Of a stretch of 64,000 bases of DNA, positions 1 through 11,833 are shown in pieces; the first letter of the stretch is position 1; each line of letters starts with the position of its first letter. The DNA lies in assembly GCA_020746105.1 (NCBI GenBank), contig CM036618.1, forward strand, positions 48,138,014-48,202,013, written 5' to 3'. A program made the translations under genes and the position numbers. The stretch is from Trogon surrucura (Eukaryota > Chordata > Aves > Trogoniformes > Trogonidae). The notes beneath the pieces are model-generated. The model ran no database searches and was not told the origin of the DNA. It was given only the letters and a program-made list of their open reading frames with translations.

Positions 1-218
1 TGGCATGTACAGGACAACCAGCTGTTCAGGGCCAGTCAGCATTGCTTTATGAAAGGCAGGTCCTGCTCGACTAATCTGATCTCACTCTATTACAAGTGGC
101 CCTCTTAGTCAATGAGGGAAAAGCTGCAGACGATATCTACCTAGACTTTAGTAAAGCCTTTAAAACTTTCCCACAGCATTCTCCTGGAGAAACTGGCTGC
201 CGTTGGCTTGAATGGATG
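1..218 (+). mobile_element. CR1 LINE fragment, reverse-transcriptase part, runs off the left edge
   Basis: The + strand reads like the avian CR1 ORF2 segment HGFMKGRSCLTNL ... LDFSKAFDTVPHSILLEKLAA, with stops and substitutions: GFMKGRSCSTNLI and the LDFSKAF-like stretch are still visible. The match fades at about 218, inside the RT domain, so the 3' part is missing. It is an old, dead copy in the same orientation as GRIK2. Confidence 0.85.
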
Positions 219-1208
219 CTTTAAATATACTGACTATAGAAAACCTAAGTACAATATATATGTGAAGCAGTCTAAAAAAGAGATCCTACTTTTTTACACA
301 TAAATTGTGTATTGAAATTTGCAATTGATCATTAACATTAAGCAAAAAACACCCAAACACCTCTTTTTCTATTTTCCTTTAAAAAGAAGCCTTGTTGAGC
401 ACATTAAATGTACACTTTTCCTCAAATAAATAATATTATTCTAAAGCTCTGGTACTGCTTGGCAGATTTTCTTTATTCAGAGAAGTGTTGTCTTTGACTT
501 GTGGTCATGAACATATTAAAATGGCAATCTTTTTAATTTTGAATGTTTTAAAAAATAAGGTTTATGTGTGGAAAACATGGAATTTAAGAGGGTAAACAAA
601 GTGATAGTTTTATGAAACAAGGGCAGCTCATGTAATAGTTGTGAAAGGTAGTTTTTGGCAATGTCTACCTTTACTCTCAGTGTTACTACATAAACAAGGT
701 ACTCATAATTGCAAATGGTCTCAAAAAAAGATGGAGGATTTTGACATGAACTTTATTTTAGCTTACTTGACATCTTACATGAGGCATGATAAAATCAATT
801 TAATCTAGAGTACAATGCAACAGATTAGAATGTTGGACTTCAGAGGGGAAGACAGGCTGTGAGAGACTATGTTCAGGGCTAAAATACCTAAATGCAGGCT
901 TTTTGTAATTTTTAGCTTTTTTGGCTATGTTTTAGACAGCAGAGACCTAGTGAAAACAGTCATAGCAGAGGCAAGAGATAAATTTGTTTTGTCTTCTAAA
1001 GTTCTGTCCAATGGAATAATTAAAGGTAGATTCTCTACGATCTCAAGCACATCTGCAAAAGGCAGTGGTTATGACAGAGGACATTCATCCTATTCTAGAG
1101 TATCACGTTTGAGGACAGGTTGGGTATCCAAAGTATTTCTTATGCAGTAGACATACTCAGGAACACAAACCACTTTTCTAGACCTTGATCAACTAAATAG
1201 CTCTTTAG

Positions 1209-1256
1209 ACTCCCATCATCTGTATCGATTTGACCTTCACCAACTGTGATGGGAGT
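1209..1256. repeat. Short inverted repeat with 10-bp perfect arms
   Basis: ACTCCCATCA at 1209-1218 and TGATGGGAGT at 1247-1256 are exact reverse complements around a 28-nt spacer. It lies about 60 bp before the solo LTR. No function can be assigned. Confidence 0.6.
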
Positions 1257-1312
1257 TTAAACTGCTATGAATTAAGTCAGTAGCACATACATAATGTCTG
1301 GTGACATGTGAG

Positions 1313-1317
1313 CTTCC
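1313..1317. repeat. Left target-site duplication (CTTCC) of the solo LTR
   Basis: CTTCC directly before the LTR start matches CTTCC at 2104-2108 directly after its end. Confidence 0.8.
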
Positions 1318-2103
1318 TGTTGCAGGTTAGGGCTGGGCCGGCCACTAGCACAGACAGACGCCTCTAACCCCCTCTTCCCCTCCCAAACAGAAAGGAAAAG
1401 GGAATGAGGCAGAGAGACTTAGAGGTTACAGAAGAAAAAACTAGAACAGCTTTAATGAAACAATAATAGAAATAATAGTGAAATGATAAAAGTAAAGAAC
1501 TATATACAACTATAGATAGTAGCCCGATATCAAACCCGACTCCCTCCCCCGATAGCAATCCCCACTGGTGCTGCAGAGCAGGAGGCACTGGGGAAGCCCC
1601 AGGCTCAGTGGTGGCGGAGAGCTGGATACAGGGAGCTGGATTCAGGAACTCAGGATCCGGATCAAAACCAGGAGGTCAGATAAGAGTCCTCCCTGGACAC
1701 TGTCCGTTGCAGAAAAAGGGATGAAACTCTCGTGATCACTCACATTATACTAGATATGACGTATATGGGATGGAATACTCTCGTTGGTCACCTGTCCTGT
1801 CTGTTACCCCCTGGAGGTGTAACCTTTTACTTCCTTGTGACCCCTCTTACTACCCGGCACCCCCAGCGTGGCACGCAAGAGCCAGCAGTGGCCTTGGTCA
1901 CTACAAGAATAAGTATCAGCAAGAGCCTTTCTGCATCCCAGTCCCAGGCAGTAACTGTAAACATCAGGTGTTATCACTGCCAGTAGCACACACTGTCTGC
2001 AAAAACATGCTGCTGACTTCAGAAAGTGCAGCCTTTTAGAAAAGACTAAACTGGAAAGTAAAAATCACTAAACAGAACTGGGTTTTTAGCTAAACCCAGG
2101 ACA
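1318..2103 (-). mobile_element. Complete solo LTR of an avian endogenous retrovirus (antisense)
   Basis: The 786-bp element begins TGTTGCAGG and ends AACCCAGGACA, giving the TG...CA termini of an LTR. It is flanked by a perfect 5-bp target duplication, CTTCC (1313-1317 and 2104-2108). Read on the - strand it begins TGTCCTGGGTTTAGC, and ATTAAA (complement of 1451-1456) is a plausible polyadenylation signal, so the LTR is antisense to GRIK2. Five-base duplications are usual for ERVL-type integration, which is the likely class. No internal retroviral genes are present, so it arose by recombination between two LTRs. Short frames inside are shadows. Confidence 0.85.
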
Positions 2104-2108
2104 CTTCC
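2104..2108. repeat. Right target-site duplication (CTTCC) of the solo LTR
   Basis: Exact partner of 1313-1317. Confidence 0.8.
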
Positions 2109-3302
2109 TTAAGATGTCCAAGACACTCACGTGGTACTGGCATATCTAAGACCTATGTGACACCCTTTTGTTGATGGAATATTAACTAGAGCATGGGGAT
2201 ACCTTTGAGAATGTCACAGGCTCTAGTCCAGTTCAGAAAAGTAAGAGCTCAGACATGTGCCTTTTGGTGTTAACCCACACTTAGGTCTTGCTTGAAGCAG
2301 TTCTGAGGTTACAAAACGTCCTTACAAAATTATATTTGTAACACACTTGCTAGAGTATTAATTGATTGTAAATGTGAGTAGATAAATTACTCTCTCAATG
2401 AAATATATTAAGACATTACTAAATACCAATCCTTGTTTATGCAAGTAGAAATAGATGTTTTCTCACAGACTGATGCTATTTTCCAATTGTATATTTTCGT
2501 TATTCCTGTCACCTATTATGTTTAGAAGCTGGAAAAAAATAAAGATTACCTTGAGAAATTATAACATGAAAAACAGCTACCTCAGAATCTTTATGCATTA
2601 AAAATGTAAATAGTAATTTTACTGAAAGTACCTTTGTAACAAGGGGATTTTTTGTGTTGCTAATTTTTCTGTAACTTTAAATAGATCATCTAAGCTGCCT
2701 GGATAGAACTCTTGTCTTTTGTCTGGCTGTATAGTTTAATGAAATTGTTTTTTTACTAGGCTAATAGCATAAGATAAGTTGTCGTACACATCTTGGTTTA
2801 AATTAATCATCTTGTTTCTTAGAGAAAACATCATAGATTTGTCCATTTTTACGTGAGGAGTAACCACATCTATTCTTCATAAAAATGAAAAAAACACCCA
2901 ACCAGCTTCCAGTACTTCACTTTTACATTCAAAAGTAGGCTTAATAAGGACTAATTATTATTATTTTTTTAATACATGATTTCTGTTGATGGGACGATTT
3001 GCATCATTCATATTACTCATCAACACAAATTGACAAAAAATAGCTTTTTATCTGTGAATATAATACATTTCTTGTGACAAGGAAAATTCAGGCTATTCGG
3101 GGTAAGGGAAATATGTAAGAAAGAGGAGAGAGAATGTAAATACTACTGTTCAAGGTGGTAAAGATAAGTGTTACACAGATTTTAATGAATAGTAGGAAGG
3201 AGTGAGTGATCGTGGGAGTGTAGTAGATAGTATAGCAGGATTATAATCTTACGGCAAGGGTGTTCCACTGGGAGTCATTTCCTTTCTAATGCATCAGATG
3301 TG

Positions 3303-3369
3303 CTGGTGGGACTCAAACCCACTAATGTGCCTCTGTTTCTGGTGAGACTCAAACCCACACTTGTGCCTC
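3303..3369. repeat. Imperfect 36-bp tandem duplication
   Basis: The motif GACTCAAACCCA occurs at 3309 and again 36 bp later. The following TGTGCCTC is repeated with the same spacing. The two copies differ at several positions. It is a local duplication with no known role. Confidence 0.7.
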
Positions 3370-5689
3370 GGGAGTCCACTGCTGACTGAAGAGAGAGACA
3401 CTGATAAAGTATAGAATTGCAAAGGGTTTTTTCTTAGGCAATACACATGAGATGCCCCAGCCTAATACTTGGGAACACTGATCTTGAGGAAAATGAGGTT
3501 TATATATTACAATACAGTTGTGTAGACTAATCACTTGTGCTAAGGTGTAGGATAATCAGTTACTTTTTTCTGGTGTGATAATTGCATGCAAGATCAGTGT
3601 GTGCTTGTCCTGTTCAGGTCATTACCGGTGTGTGTAGTCTTCACTGTTTGAAACCTGTGCAGGTGCGGTGTCACTAGAACTGGATTTTGGTCAGTTGCTG
3701 TTCTGAGAATCTTGAGTTTGTCATTAGGCTTGGGTCACAATTTTTTTCCATTGTCTGAGACTCTTTGTTTGTGATCCACTGATATTGGTTCTTAATACTT
3801 TGCATCTACATTTTTGAAATTAAGATGGAAAGTGTTAAGGACCCCTTCAGAGAAAACTTTCAAGGTCTAGAAGTAAGGAAGAAAAGAGCTTATTTTGAAA
3901 ACTGTGAAATTTTAGGTAAAATATCATCAAATAAACTATATTACAGGGAAATATTTTAATGTTATGTCCTTTATACACTGAGGAAATCTCAGTTTGGTAT
4001 AGAATATATAATAACGTATTAAATCCTGAGCATTCTCAAATCAGTTGTTGGGTTTTTAGTTTGAGGAAGATAAAAACTCAGCAGAAACTGTAACATTTTA
4101 TCTGTATTTGAATGATTTTCACTCACAGAATCCATAAATATATCTTGATTTTGGAGTTTCCAAGATTTCTTTGGTTATAGTTTCCATTACAAAATAACTT
4201 TTTGAGCTATAAATCTTTTTATAGTAATTACTCCTTCCTTGTACGAATTCACATGGGATAAATTGAGCAATTTTGCATTACAAAAATGGAACATCGATTG
4301 TCCTTTAATACATAATGTATACTATATAGAGGAGTCTAAGATCCCTTGTAAGAATGAAATTTACACTACATTTTTCGTAAACTCTGAAAGACTTGGTTAA
4401 TTTTTTTTCAAACCTTAGTCAAAACTAGCATCTGCAACTAAGGTGTCACATGAAAATTTTACCATGCTAAATTTTTTCCATATGTAAAATAAATTTGAAA
4501 TCTGATCCTCTGGGGAGATGACATTTTGAGGTGTTACATTCCATAAACCATGTAGTGTTTTGGCTAGTCTGCAGATAAGATATAGCTGTTGCTTGAACCA
4601 ACAGCTCTGTTGAATATAAATAGTAAGTTGAATTCCTACTGATTTCTGCAGAAGTTTTTTTTTATGTTATTTTCTAGTGTCATGGCATTTTATGTTTACT
4701 TACCCTCTTTGAAAAAAAAAGGACATAATTCTCTTTTTTTCTGTACACACTGTAAAAGCTTAAAATACTGTTGTTCTTATTTCAGTTTTCTTATCTGCTT
4801 GTATTTTCAGGGGTTTTTTTTTGTTTTGTTTATAATTTCTCTCTTTCCTGATTTATCTGTTTAGCTGTTGAAGGCCGTCTGTTCTGAGTGCATTTTTATT
4901 CAATAGTATACATTTATTTACCTTGCAGGTTAAGCATTACTGTTCTATCCTAAACCATTTTTCTCTGAATTTCCAGTAAACATCATTGGTTATTTTTGTT
5001 ATTTTGGTGATTTTCCAGCACAACCATCTCTTTAAACAAAGCTACTAATTCACATTGTTTGATATTAAAAAAAAAGTATTCTAACCCCTTGCAGTTATAC
5101 TGTGTTGTAATAAAGTATCCAAAATTCTTTGTTAAGTGCCTATAACATATTTTTCATTTGTATGTTTACTGTTTCAATTATTCATATTATCTTCCAGTTA
5201 TTATTGTTTGCATGCTTTCTTCTCCTCATTAAAGTAGCATTTCATTTCTATGTGATTTCTGTCCTGGGGTCTACAAGGATAGTTTAATATGATAATTTGT
5301 AATATGCCAGAAAATGCCACTTGTGCTTTTTGTGCCTTTCAGTCTAATTGCTAATTTATTAATCCACAGCTTCAAGCTCTCTGACCTTTTATTTCCAGTG
5401 TCATTTGTCCCAAGATGAGTAAGCAGCAGGTATCTCCCTGACAAACAACTAACCATGTCTCTTTTGTTGCTTGAGCTTCTGTTTTTCACTTGAAGCAAAC
5501 TGAATGTATTCATAGAGAACCTCTCTGCAAATTCTTATCTTGCATGTCTCAATCTATCAATGTAATTCAGTCAAATATGCAGTACTGTGTGTCTTCTGTT
5601 CTTTTTTATTATTTTTATTGCTTTAAAGTGAAAGATCAAAGAGATGGTCTTCTACATGAAGACCCCCTTCTTTTGAGGACAGTCATTTT

Positions 5690-5937
5690 AGCAGGACCTG
5701 TTGCAATAGGATAAAGAATAACGGTTTTGTGCTAAGTGAGGGTACATTCAGACTAAATATAAGGAAGAGATTTTTTCATGATGGTGAAGATGAAGAAACA
5801 GAGGAACACATTGTCTGTAGAGGTGGTAGAAACCCCATCCCTAGAAACAGTCAAAATCAGGTTGGACAGGTCTCTGGGAAACCTGACCTAGTTGTAGAGG
5901 TCTCTGCTCACTGCAGGGGGGTTGGGCCCTTCAAATG
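5690..5937 (+). mobile_element. CR1 3' end, left half, interrupted by an LTR
   Basis: The sequence follows the 3' region of an avian CR1: a stretch like 'ttcagactaaatataagg', then 'gaggtggtagaaaccccatc', then 'ctcactgcaggggggttggg'. It stops at 5937 where an LTR begins and resumes at 7130. The 5' border is uncertain; similarity fades before about 5690. Confidence 0.8.
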
Positions 5938-7124
5938 TGTCGTGGTTTGACTCTGGCCAGCTTCCAGGTACCCACACAGCCTCTCTCTCACTCCCCCTTC
6001 ACTGCTAGACAGGGGGAGAAAATATTTCCAAGGGCTCAAGGTTTGAGATAAGGACAGGGAGATCACTCTCATTTACCGTCCCAGGCAAAAGAGACTCGAT
6101 TTTGGGGAAATTAGGTACATTTATTGAAAGAACCAATCAGAGAGGAGTAGTGAGAAGTGAGAAAGAGCAAACAGATCTTAACAAACAGAACACCTTCCCC
6201 CCATCCCTCCCTTCTTCCTGGGCTTGACATCAATCCCGGTTTCTCTACGTCCTCCCCCCGAGCAGCACAGGGGGACAGGGAATGGGGGTTGCGGTCAGTT
6301 CATCTGACGTTGGTTCCACCGCTTCTTCACTCTGAAGGAGGACTCCTCACTCTTCCCCAAGGCCATTGTGGGGTGCCTCTCACGGGAGACAAACTTCACG
6401 CTCTCTTCTCCGGCGTGAGCCATCCCACGAAGGGCAATTCATCACAAACTGCCCAATGTGAGACACCTCACGAGGGGCAGCTCACCACTCGTGAGTCTGA
6501 GGCGCAGTCCTTCAGGGCTAACTGCTCTAGCGTGAGCCCCCCGCAGCGTCCCAAAAGTCTCACCAGCCAACCTGCTCCAGCGTGGGCATTCCTCTCCTCC
6601 ACGGGCTACAGGTTCCGGCAGCGACTTGCTCTGATGCGGGCTTCCCACAGGCTACAGCTCCCTTCAGACATCCACCCACACAGCATGGAGTCCTCTAAAT
6701 GGTGGACATCTATGCGGTGATCCTCACGGTGGACATCTACACCCTGCTCATGGGCTGCAGGGGGACAACCCGCTTCACCATGGTCTTCACCACAGACCCG
6801 GGGGACTCTCTGCTCTGGCGCCTGGAATTCATCCTCCCCCCTCCTTCTTCACTGACCTTGGTGTCTGCACAGATTCTCACTCCTCCATCTCTGTGCCAGC
6901 TGTTATGGCGCAGTTTTTCTCCCCGTTCTTAAATATGTTTTTCACAGAGGTGTTCCTCTCCTATCACTTTACTGATAGGTTCAGCCTTGGCCAGCGACAG
7001 GTCCCTCTTTGGAGCCATCTGGCATTGGCTCTATCAAACTCAGGGTGCTTCTAGCAGCTTCTTGCAGAAGCCACCCTGCAGCTCCTCCCCCGCCGCCAAA
7101 ATCCAGCCAGGCCAAACCAAACCA
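5938..7124 (-). mobile_element. Solo LTR of an avian endogenous retrovirus, nested in a CR1
   Basis: The element of about 1187 bp begins TGTCGTGGTTTGAC and ends near CAAACCA. Flanks AAATG (5933-5937) and AAACG (7125-7129) fit a 5-bp target duplication with one transition. On the - strand, AATAAA (complement of 6120-6125) is a polyadenylation signal, and a TATA-like CATATTTAAG (complement of 6929-6938) lies upstream of it, so it points against GRIK2. The middle (about 6400-6720) holds degenerate repeats of a GCTCCAGCGTGGG-like unit. No gag, pol or env remains. A 187-codon frame at 6157-6720 is accidental. The 3' border is approximate. Confidence 0.82.
6400..6720. repeat. Degenerate internal repeats of the LTR
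   Basis: Variants of a short GC-rich unit recur at irregular spacing: CTCCGGCGTGAG, GCTCTAGCGTGAG, GCTCCAGCGTGGG and GCTCTGATGCGGG, each followed by a phrase like 'cacgggctacag'. This is a diverged minisatellite-like part of the LTR. Confidence 0.65.
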
Positions 7125-7152
7125 AAACGCAAAGCATTCTATGATTCTATGA
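7125..7152 (+). mobile_element. CR1 3' terminus, right half, after the LTR
   Basis: Following the right target duplication, 'gcattctatgattctatga' is the usual CR1 3' end with its short ATTCTATG repeats. It completes the CR1 that stops at 5937. Confidence 0.8.
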
Positions 7153-8089
7153 CCACAGGATTATTAGCATCTGCAGCTTTACTACTGCTTCAAACCAGCA
7201 GCCAAACATTTGTCTCTATACTCACAAGATGACAATTTGCATTTCTGCTTAGTCACTTTCTAATAAAGGCTGCATATGTTATTCCAATAGAAAATTTTCA
7301 AACAAATCCCAACTCAGAGCAAATGTTATGCAGAAAGTAAACTTCAGATAGAGTGCAACTGAAAGTATTACAGAAAGCCATGAAAAAGTGCTAGGGAAAT
7401 CCAAAACCTCAGTTATCTAAGATGTCAAAGATATCCTAAGACAGAAGTTTAGGTCAAGTACACAGAATATATGTATTAATTCAGTGAAGAGCATAACAGA
7501 AATATATAGATGAATTCTCTATTAAATTGCAAGCGAAGGATGTATTATTGGTTTCAAGTACGGGATGGACAGAAGATATAGTTTTCAGCAAATAAGCAGT
7601 TGAGAGTGAACAATTATTTTCCAAAGAGCAAGGAACTTCCACACAGTGTACATTTAGTAAAGCAAGGCCCAGAAATATTTCTAATATTACAGTAAGATAC
7701 AGAAAACAATAATGTATACATTTTTTCTTAATAGTCATAAATGTTATTACATATCTTATTTAGATTGCATCCTGTGTTTCCTGAAAAAACTTTTTAAGTA
7801 CATTCTCAGTTACTTGGCACCAGAAGTGGTAGGAGCCTATGAGAGTAGAGTCTTCTCAGTAAGTGCTCCGAGATAGGTGGATTTTTTTTTCTGATGATCT
7901 GTGCTCAGAGAGTTGTTTATCTGAAATTTCTTGAGACTAGTGGTAAGCAAATCTTGCCTTTTGTTTCAATTAACTACAGTATGCCTAAGTAATGTTCTTC
8001 TTACAGTTAGGCTGTTATGGTTTTCTAATTTTAACTTTCACAATTTTAACCACTATCAATGAATCTTTTTCCTTTAAGAAGAAAGAAAA

Positions 8090-8171
8090 ATGAACCTTTA
8101 ATGAACCTTTCGTTAATGAACCTTTTCCATTTCTGTGTGAAAAGAACCTTTCTTCTTTTTCCATTTCTGTT
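8090..8171. repeat. Local low-complexity repeats
   Basis: AATGAACCTTT occurs three times in 8090-8123. TTTTCCATTTCTGT occurs twice (about 8123 and 8158), ending in a T-run. Confidence 0.6.
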
Positions 8172-8225
8172 TTTTTTTTTCTCTTTTTCATTCTACTAGT
8201 GTTATTGAAGCCTCTCAGTGAGTTA

Positions 8226-8300
8226 CAGAATCACACAGAATCACAGAACATTAGGGGCTGCAAGGGACCTCAAAAGATCGTCTAGTCCAGCCCCCCTCAA
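8226..8300 (-). mobile_element. CR1 3' tail, severely truncated (antisense)
   Basis: Read on the - strand this is the CR1 3' end, with the pattern '..ggactagacgatcttttgagg..' running into 'tgtgattctgtg' type repeats. Only about 75 bp of CR1 is present; sequence after 8300 does not fit. Confidence 0.8.
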
Positions 8301-9012
8301 ACTTGCTTTTTGGAGCAACATCCATATTCTGTCTTTTGGCATTCTGCAAGATAACTCAGTTTTTTATTTACAATATAAATGAAATTCAGGAAGTACACTA
8401 AATTACTTTAGTAGCCAGGATCCCTCATCATTTTCTTTTTTTTTTTCCTCAAGTGTGGCCAGTCACAAGTTCACTTGGAAATGATGAGGAATAATTTCAA
8501 ATGTTTCTTGAGAAGTTACTGGCAAAAGAATGCCAGCACTGGTTCAGAGAGTGTGAATTAGGGACCAAATATAGTAGAGGCTTGTGGTGGAGAAAAAGAC
8601 TTCACTGTAGTGTTTGAATTAGCAGTTTACCTGAACTTTAGTCACAGGTCCAGTACATTATTATTGTAGGTTTTATGGATACAGTGGAAGAATGCACTAT
8701 TGCAATTTAAAAAGGAATATGAGGATACACTATTACAAAACTAAGTGATTCTTGGAAATGTACTAGTTCAAATTAATAGCACGCTAGATATTAATACTTT
8801 AATCACAATTTTAAAGCATACCAAATACCACATGTGCATGTTTTCATCACTTGCGCTTTCTCAGGTAAGGATTCTCAATCCCTGGGGAAAATATCCTTGC
8901 CCAATAGTCAAACAAGGGGGGAAGGATCTACTACAGTCAAGCTGTACTGTTGGAAAAACTTCTCCAAATTCTACACAAAATCTTACAGATTTTTTCCTGT
9001 AAGAATGGTATG

Positions 9013-9043
9013 AGGGGAGGGGGGGGGAGGGCAGAGGAGGGGG
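9013..9043 (+). repeat. G-rich purine tract
   Basis: G-runs separated by A, including a nine-G run, in the + (sense) strand. It has enough G-runs for a possible quadruplex. Confidence 0.7.
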
Positions 9044-11833
9044 ACAGAAGTATGCCTGAGGGTACTGGCCCATCTGGAATGTTTATCTTTGGTGATGTGA
9101 CGAGATTTCCCCTTATCTTTTCATGGATGCACCCTACTAGTTTTACTAATTTTGTGATGTCTAGCACACAAATGATTTACTCAACCTAATTAGTATATCT
9201 CATGAATAGACAGTGGTTGGTATAAGACTCAGGCCAAAATGTTTGTTATTTGAGTTTGAGATCCATTTAGATTTTGTTCCTTTGATCTCATTTTGGATAA
9301 GTCAGGGCTGGGTCATTTTTCACAATACCCCATGGATCATGACAGAAGGGATCTGTCAAGGCAAGACAGAGGTAAGATGTATTAACACCTCCCTGCATCT
9401 CACTTTTGTTCACCAAAACCTGTTCTGGGGGTATCTGCACAAGGCTGAGTGAAATAATTAATATATAAACATAGAACATGTTTTAAGTCTAACCAGTACA
9501 ATCCCCAGTTACAGTTCTAAGCTATTTGGACATGCCTGACTAATGCACTTGGCTATATAAAATTACTAAGTTTTAGTTACAGATAAAAAGTGTACAGTGA
9601 ATATTTGGAATTAATTTTCACTGTACTGCCAGTGAAATGAATCATAGGTCATCAATGCAGCAGCATGAACTTTTTCAAACGAGTCTTCAAAAAATAACTC
9701 TTTAGCTCAAGCATCATCTATGTTTATGGCAACGATTAGAAACTGATTGGATCTAAGGCTAGGGCTGTATTCATAAAAGTGATAAATTTTTCATATCTTA
9801 GTAGAGTTATCTCATCTTTACAATCATTTTTGTTGCTATAATGATAGCGAAGAATGGTAGAAGGTAACACAGGGATTATAGTTGCCATGTATACATCTGC
9901 TGAAGTGAAGTACATGTGAAAATTACAATTCTCGTAGCAGAGTTAATTTCCATTGGAACTTATCCCTTTTATTAGGTAAACTCACATGTCTGCATTTTTA
10001 TTCTGTCTCTTCTGATTCAAAAAAGGTTGGTCATTGGGGTTGGCCCTGTTTGGTAGAAATTAAATTACCTGGAGAAAACTGATGAAACAGCTCTCTATTC
10101 AAATATGTGCTTTTCCTCCAAGAACGTGATTTGATCTGTTTTTCATGTCAAATTTTCAGCAAGTTATTTTTAGAACTTAATGTGAATCTGTTTATTCAGT
10201 CTGTTTCTACAATATCTATACTTCAATGTACAGTACGTGATCACTGTAAAGATCAAACTAAGTTCAGCTCTACAGTGAAAGTTGATTGGTATCAGTTTTG
10301 CTAATCTTCCCTCAGTCCTCCTTTCTACCTACTCAGATCTTATTTTAACCTCATTCGTCTCAGAATTAATGATTAAGGAGTTCAACTGAATGCTCGGTAG
10401 ATCAGGAATTCAGAATTTCTACTCATAGCTCTGAAAGCAGCACACTCTGAACATGTTCATAATAAATGTTGCTATGTAACCTCTGCTTGGGTTTTCTTCA
10501 TTTGTAAATAATAACAGAAGACTTGTAGGGGTCCTATATAAATCAACTAGGGCATATTCATGAAGCACAGTTGAACAAATTAATTCTTAATATTGTTACT
10601 TATACTAAAAGCTCAAAAAAACCCCAAGCATTCAGAAGCTCTGTGCTGTAATTCATCTTTTGCTCATCTCCATAGAATTTCAACACATCTCAGAGTGAAC
10701 ATGTCATGGAAGGTAGGGAGAAATGACTGTGGAATCCTAGAGTATGTTAACTTTCAGCAAAACAACATTTTGCTAAAACAGTTTCAGGATGTACTGGCAG
10801 GAGATGTGTCCCTGGGAGTGATGCCCAAAACACAACATCACCCATGCTGTTTGGGGAACTGAAAAGTATTGATTGTGATCTGCTATACTTGCAGCATCAA
10901 AGCTAATTCTGTTGTTTAAGAAAACTTTACAGAAGTTGAACATTTGGAGTTAAAGAAAAAAAAAACCACAACAGAAACTGCCAGTGCAGTTAAGCCTTAC
11001 TTAAGTTTAAAATACATCAAGTGAAACTGATTGTGTGCTGGGAAGAAACTCATGTTACTTTGTCGCAATAGCTTGACGTTGACTTGTATAGTCAACTTTT
11101 ATTCTGCTATTTCCTAACCTCTGAGAGCCTGATTAGTAGTAATGTGTGGTAGCTTCCCAAGATGAGTACCTTCTCTTCCTAAGAATATTAGTGTGAAACA
11201 AATATTACAAACGCATATACATAGCAATGACTGGATATAGGTGCTTTTAAAGAATGAATGTATATATTTGTGTGAATATGTGGGGAATTGTACTCATAAA
11301 GTCCCAGTATAAACTGTGAAACAGTCTAGATATCTGTTAAAATATTTTACTCAGTACATGGGATAACTAAGTGACTTACTGAGAGAGTGTTTTATACATA
11401 TTAAAATATGCATTTTTTAAAAAAATGCTTACAAGATTTATTTCTAGGTTATAAAGTTAAGTTTAAAAAAATGAAAAGTATTAAGCGTGAAGAAGTTTTT
11501 TTTTTTCTTACTTCTTGGTCTGCTCTAGAAGTGTGCACAATAATCTTTTATTGGAAGTAAAATATTTGTAGTATGGAAAATAGGCTGTTAACTAGAAAGC
11601 CATTTTGTGTCTGAGACAATGTGGATTTTTTTCTTAAAAATAGAAGACTTACGTAGCTTTATTTTGTTAGATTTTTGTTATGTACATCGGTATGGCAAAG
11701 AATGCCACATAATCTAGAATTAAATGTCTTGTCAAAAATCTATCAATACCTTGTTACATACAAATCTGCAAGTCATTCTTCAAATGCATGGTGGTTAATT
11801 CTCTTTTTCAGTTTTTGGTTTTTTTTTTTTTAG

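Noticed and set aside
6157-6720. 187-codon + strand frame
   Set aside because: It lies wholly inside the LTR and its repeats, is on the opposite strand to the LTR, and has no protein-like motif.
10593-10862. 89-codon + frame
   Set aside because: No recognisable motif, no splice-site or codon pattern; length is within chance for AT-rich intron.
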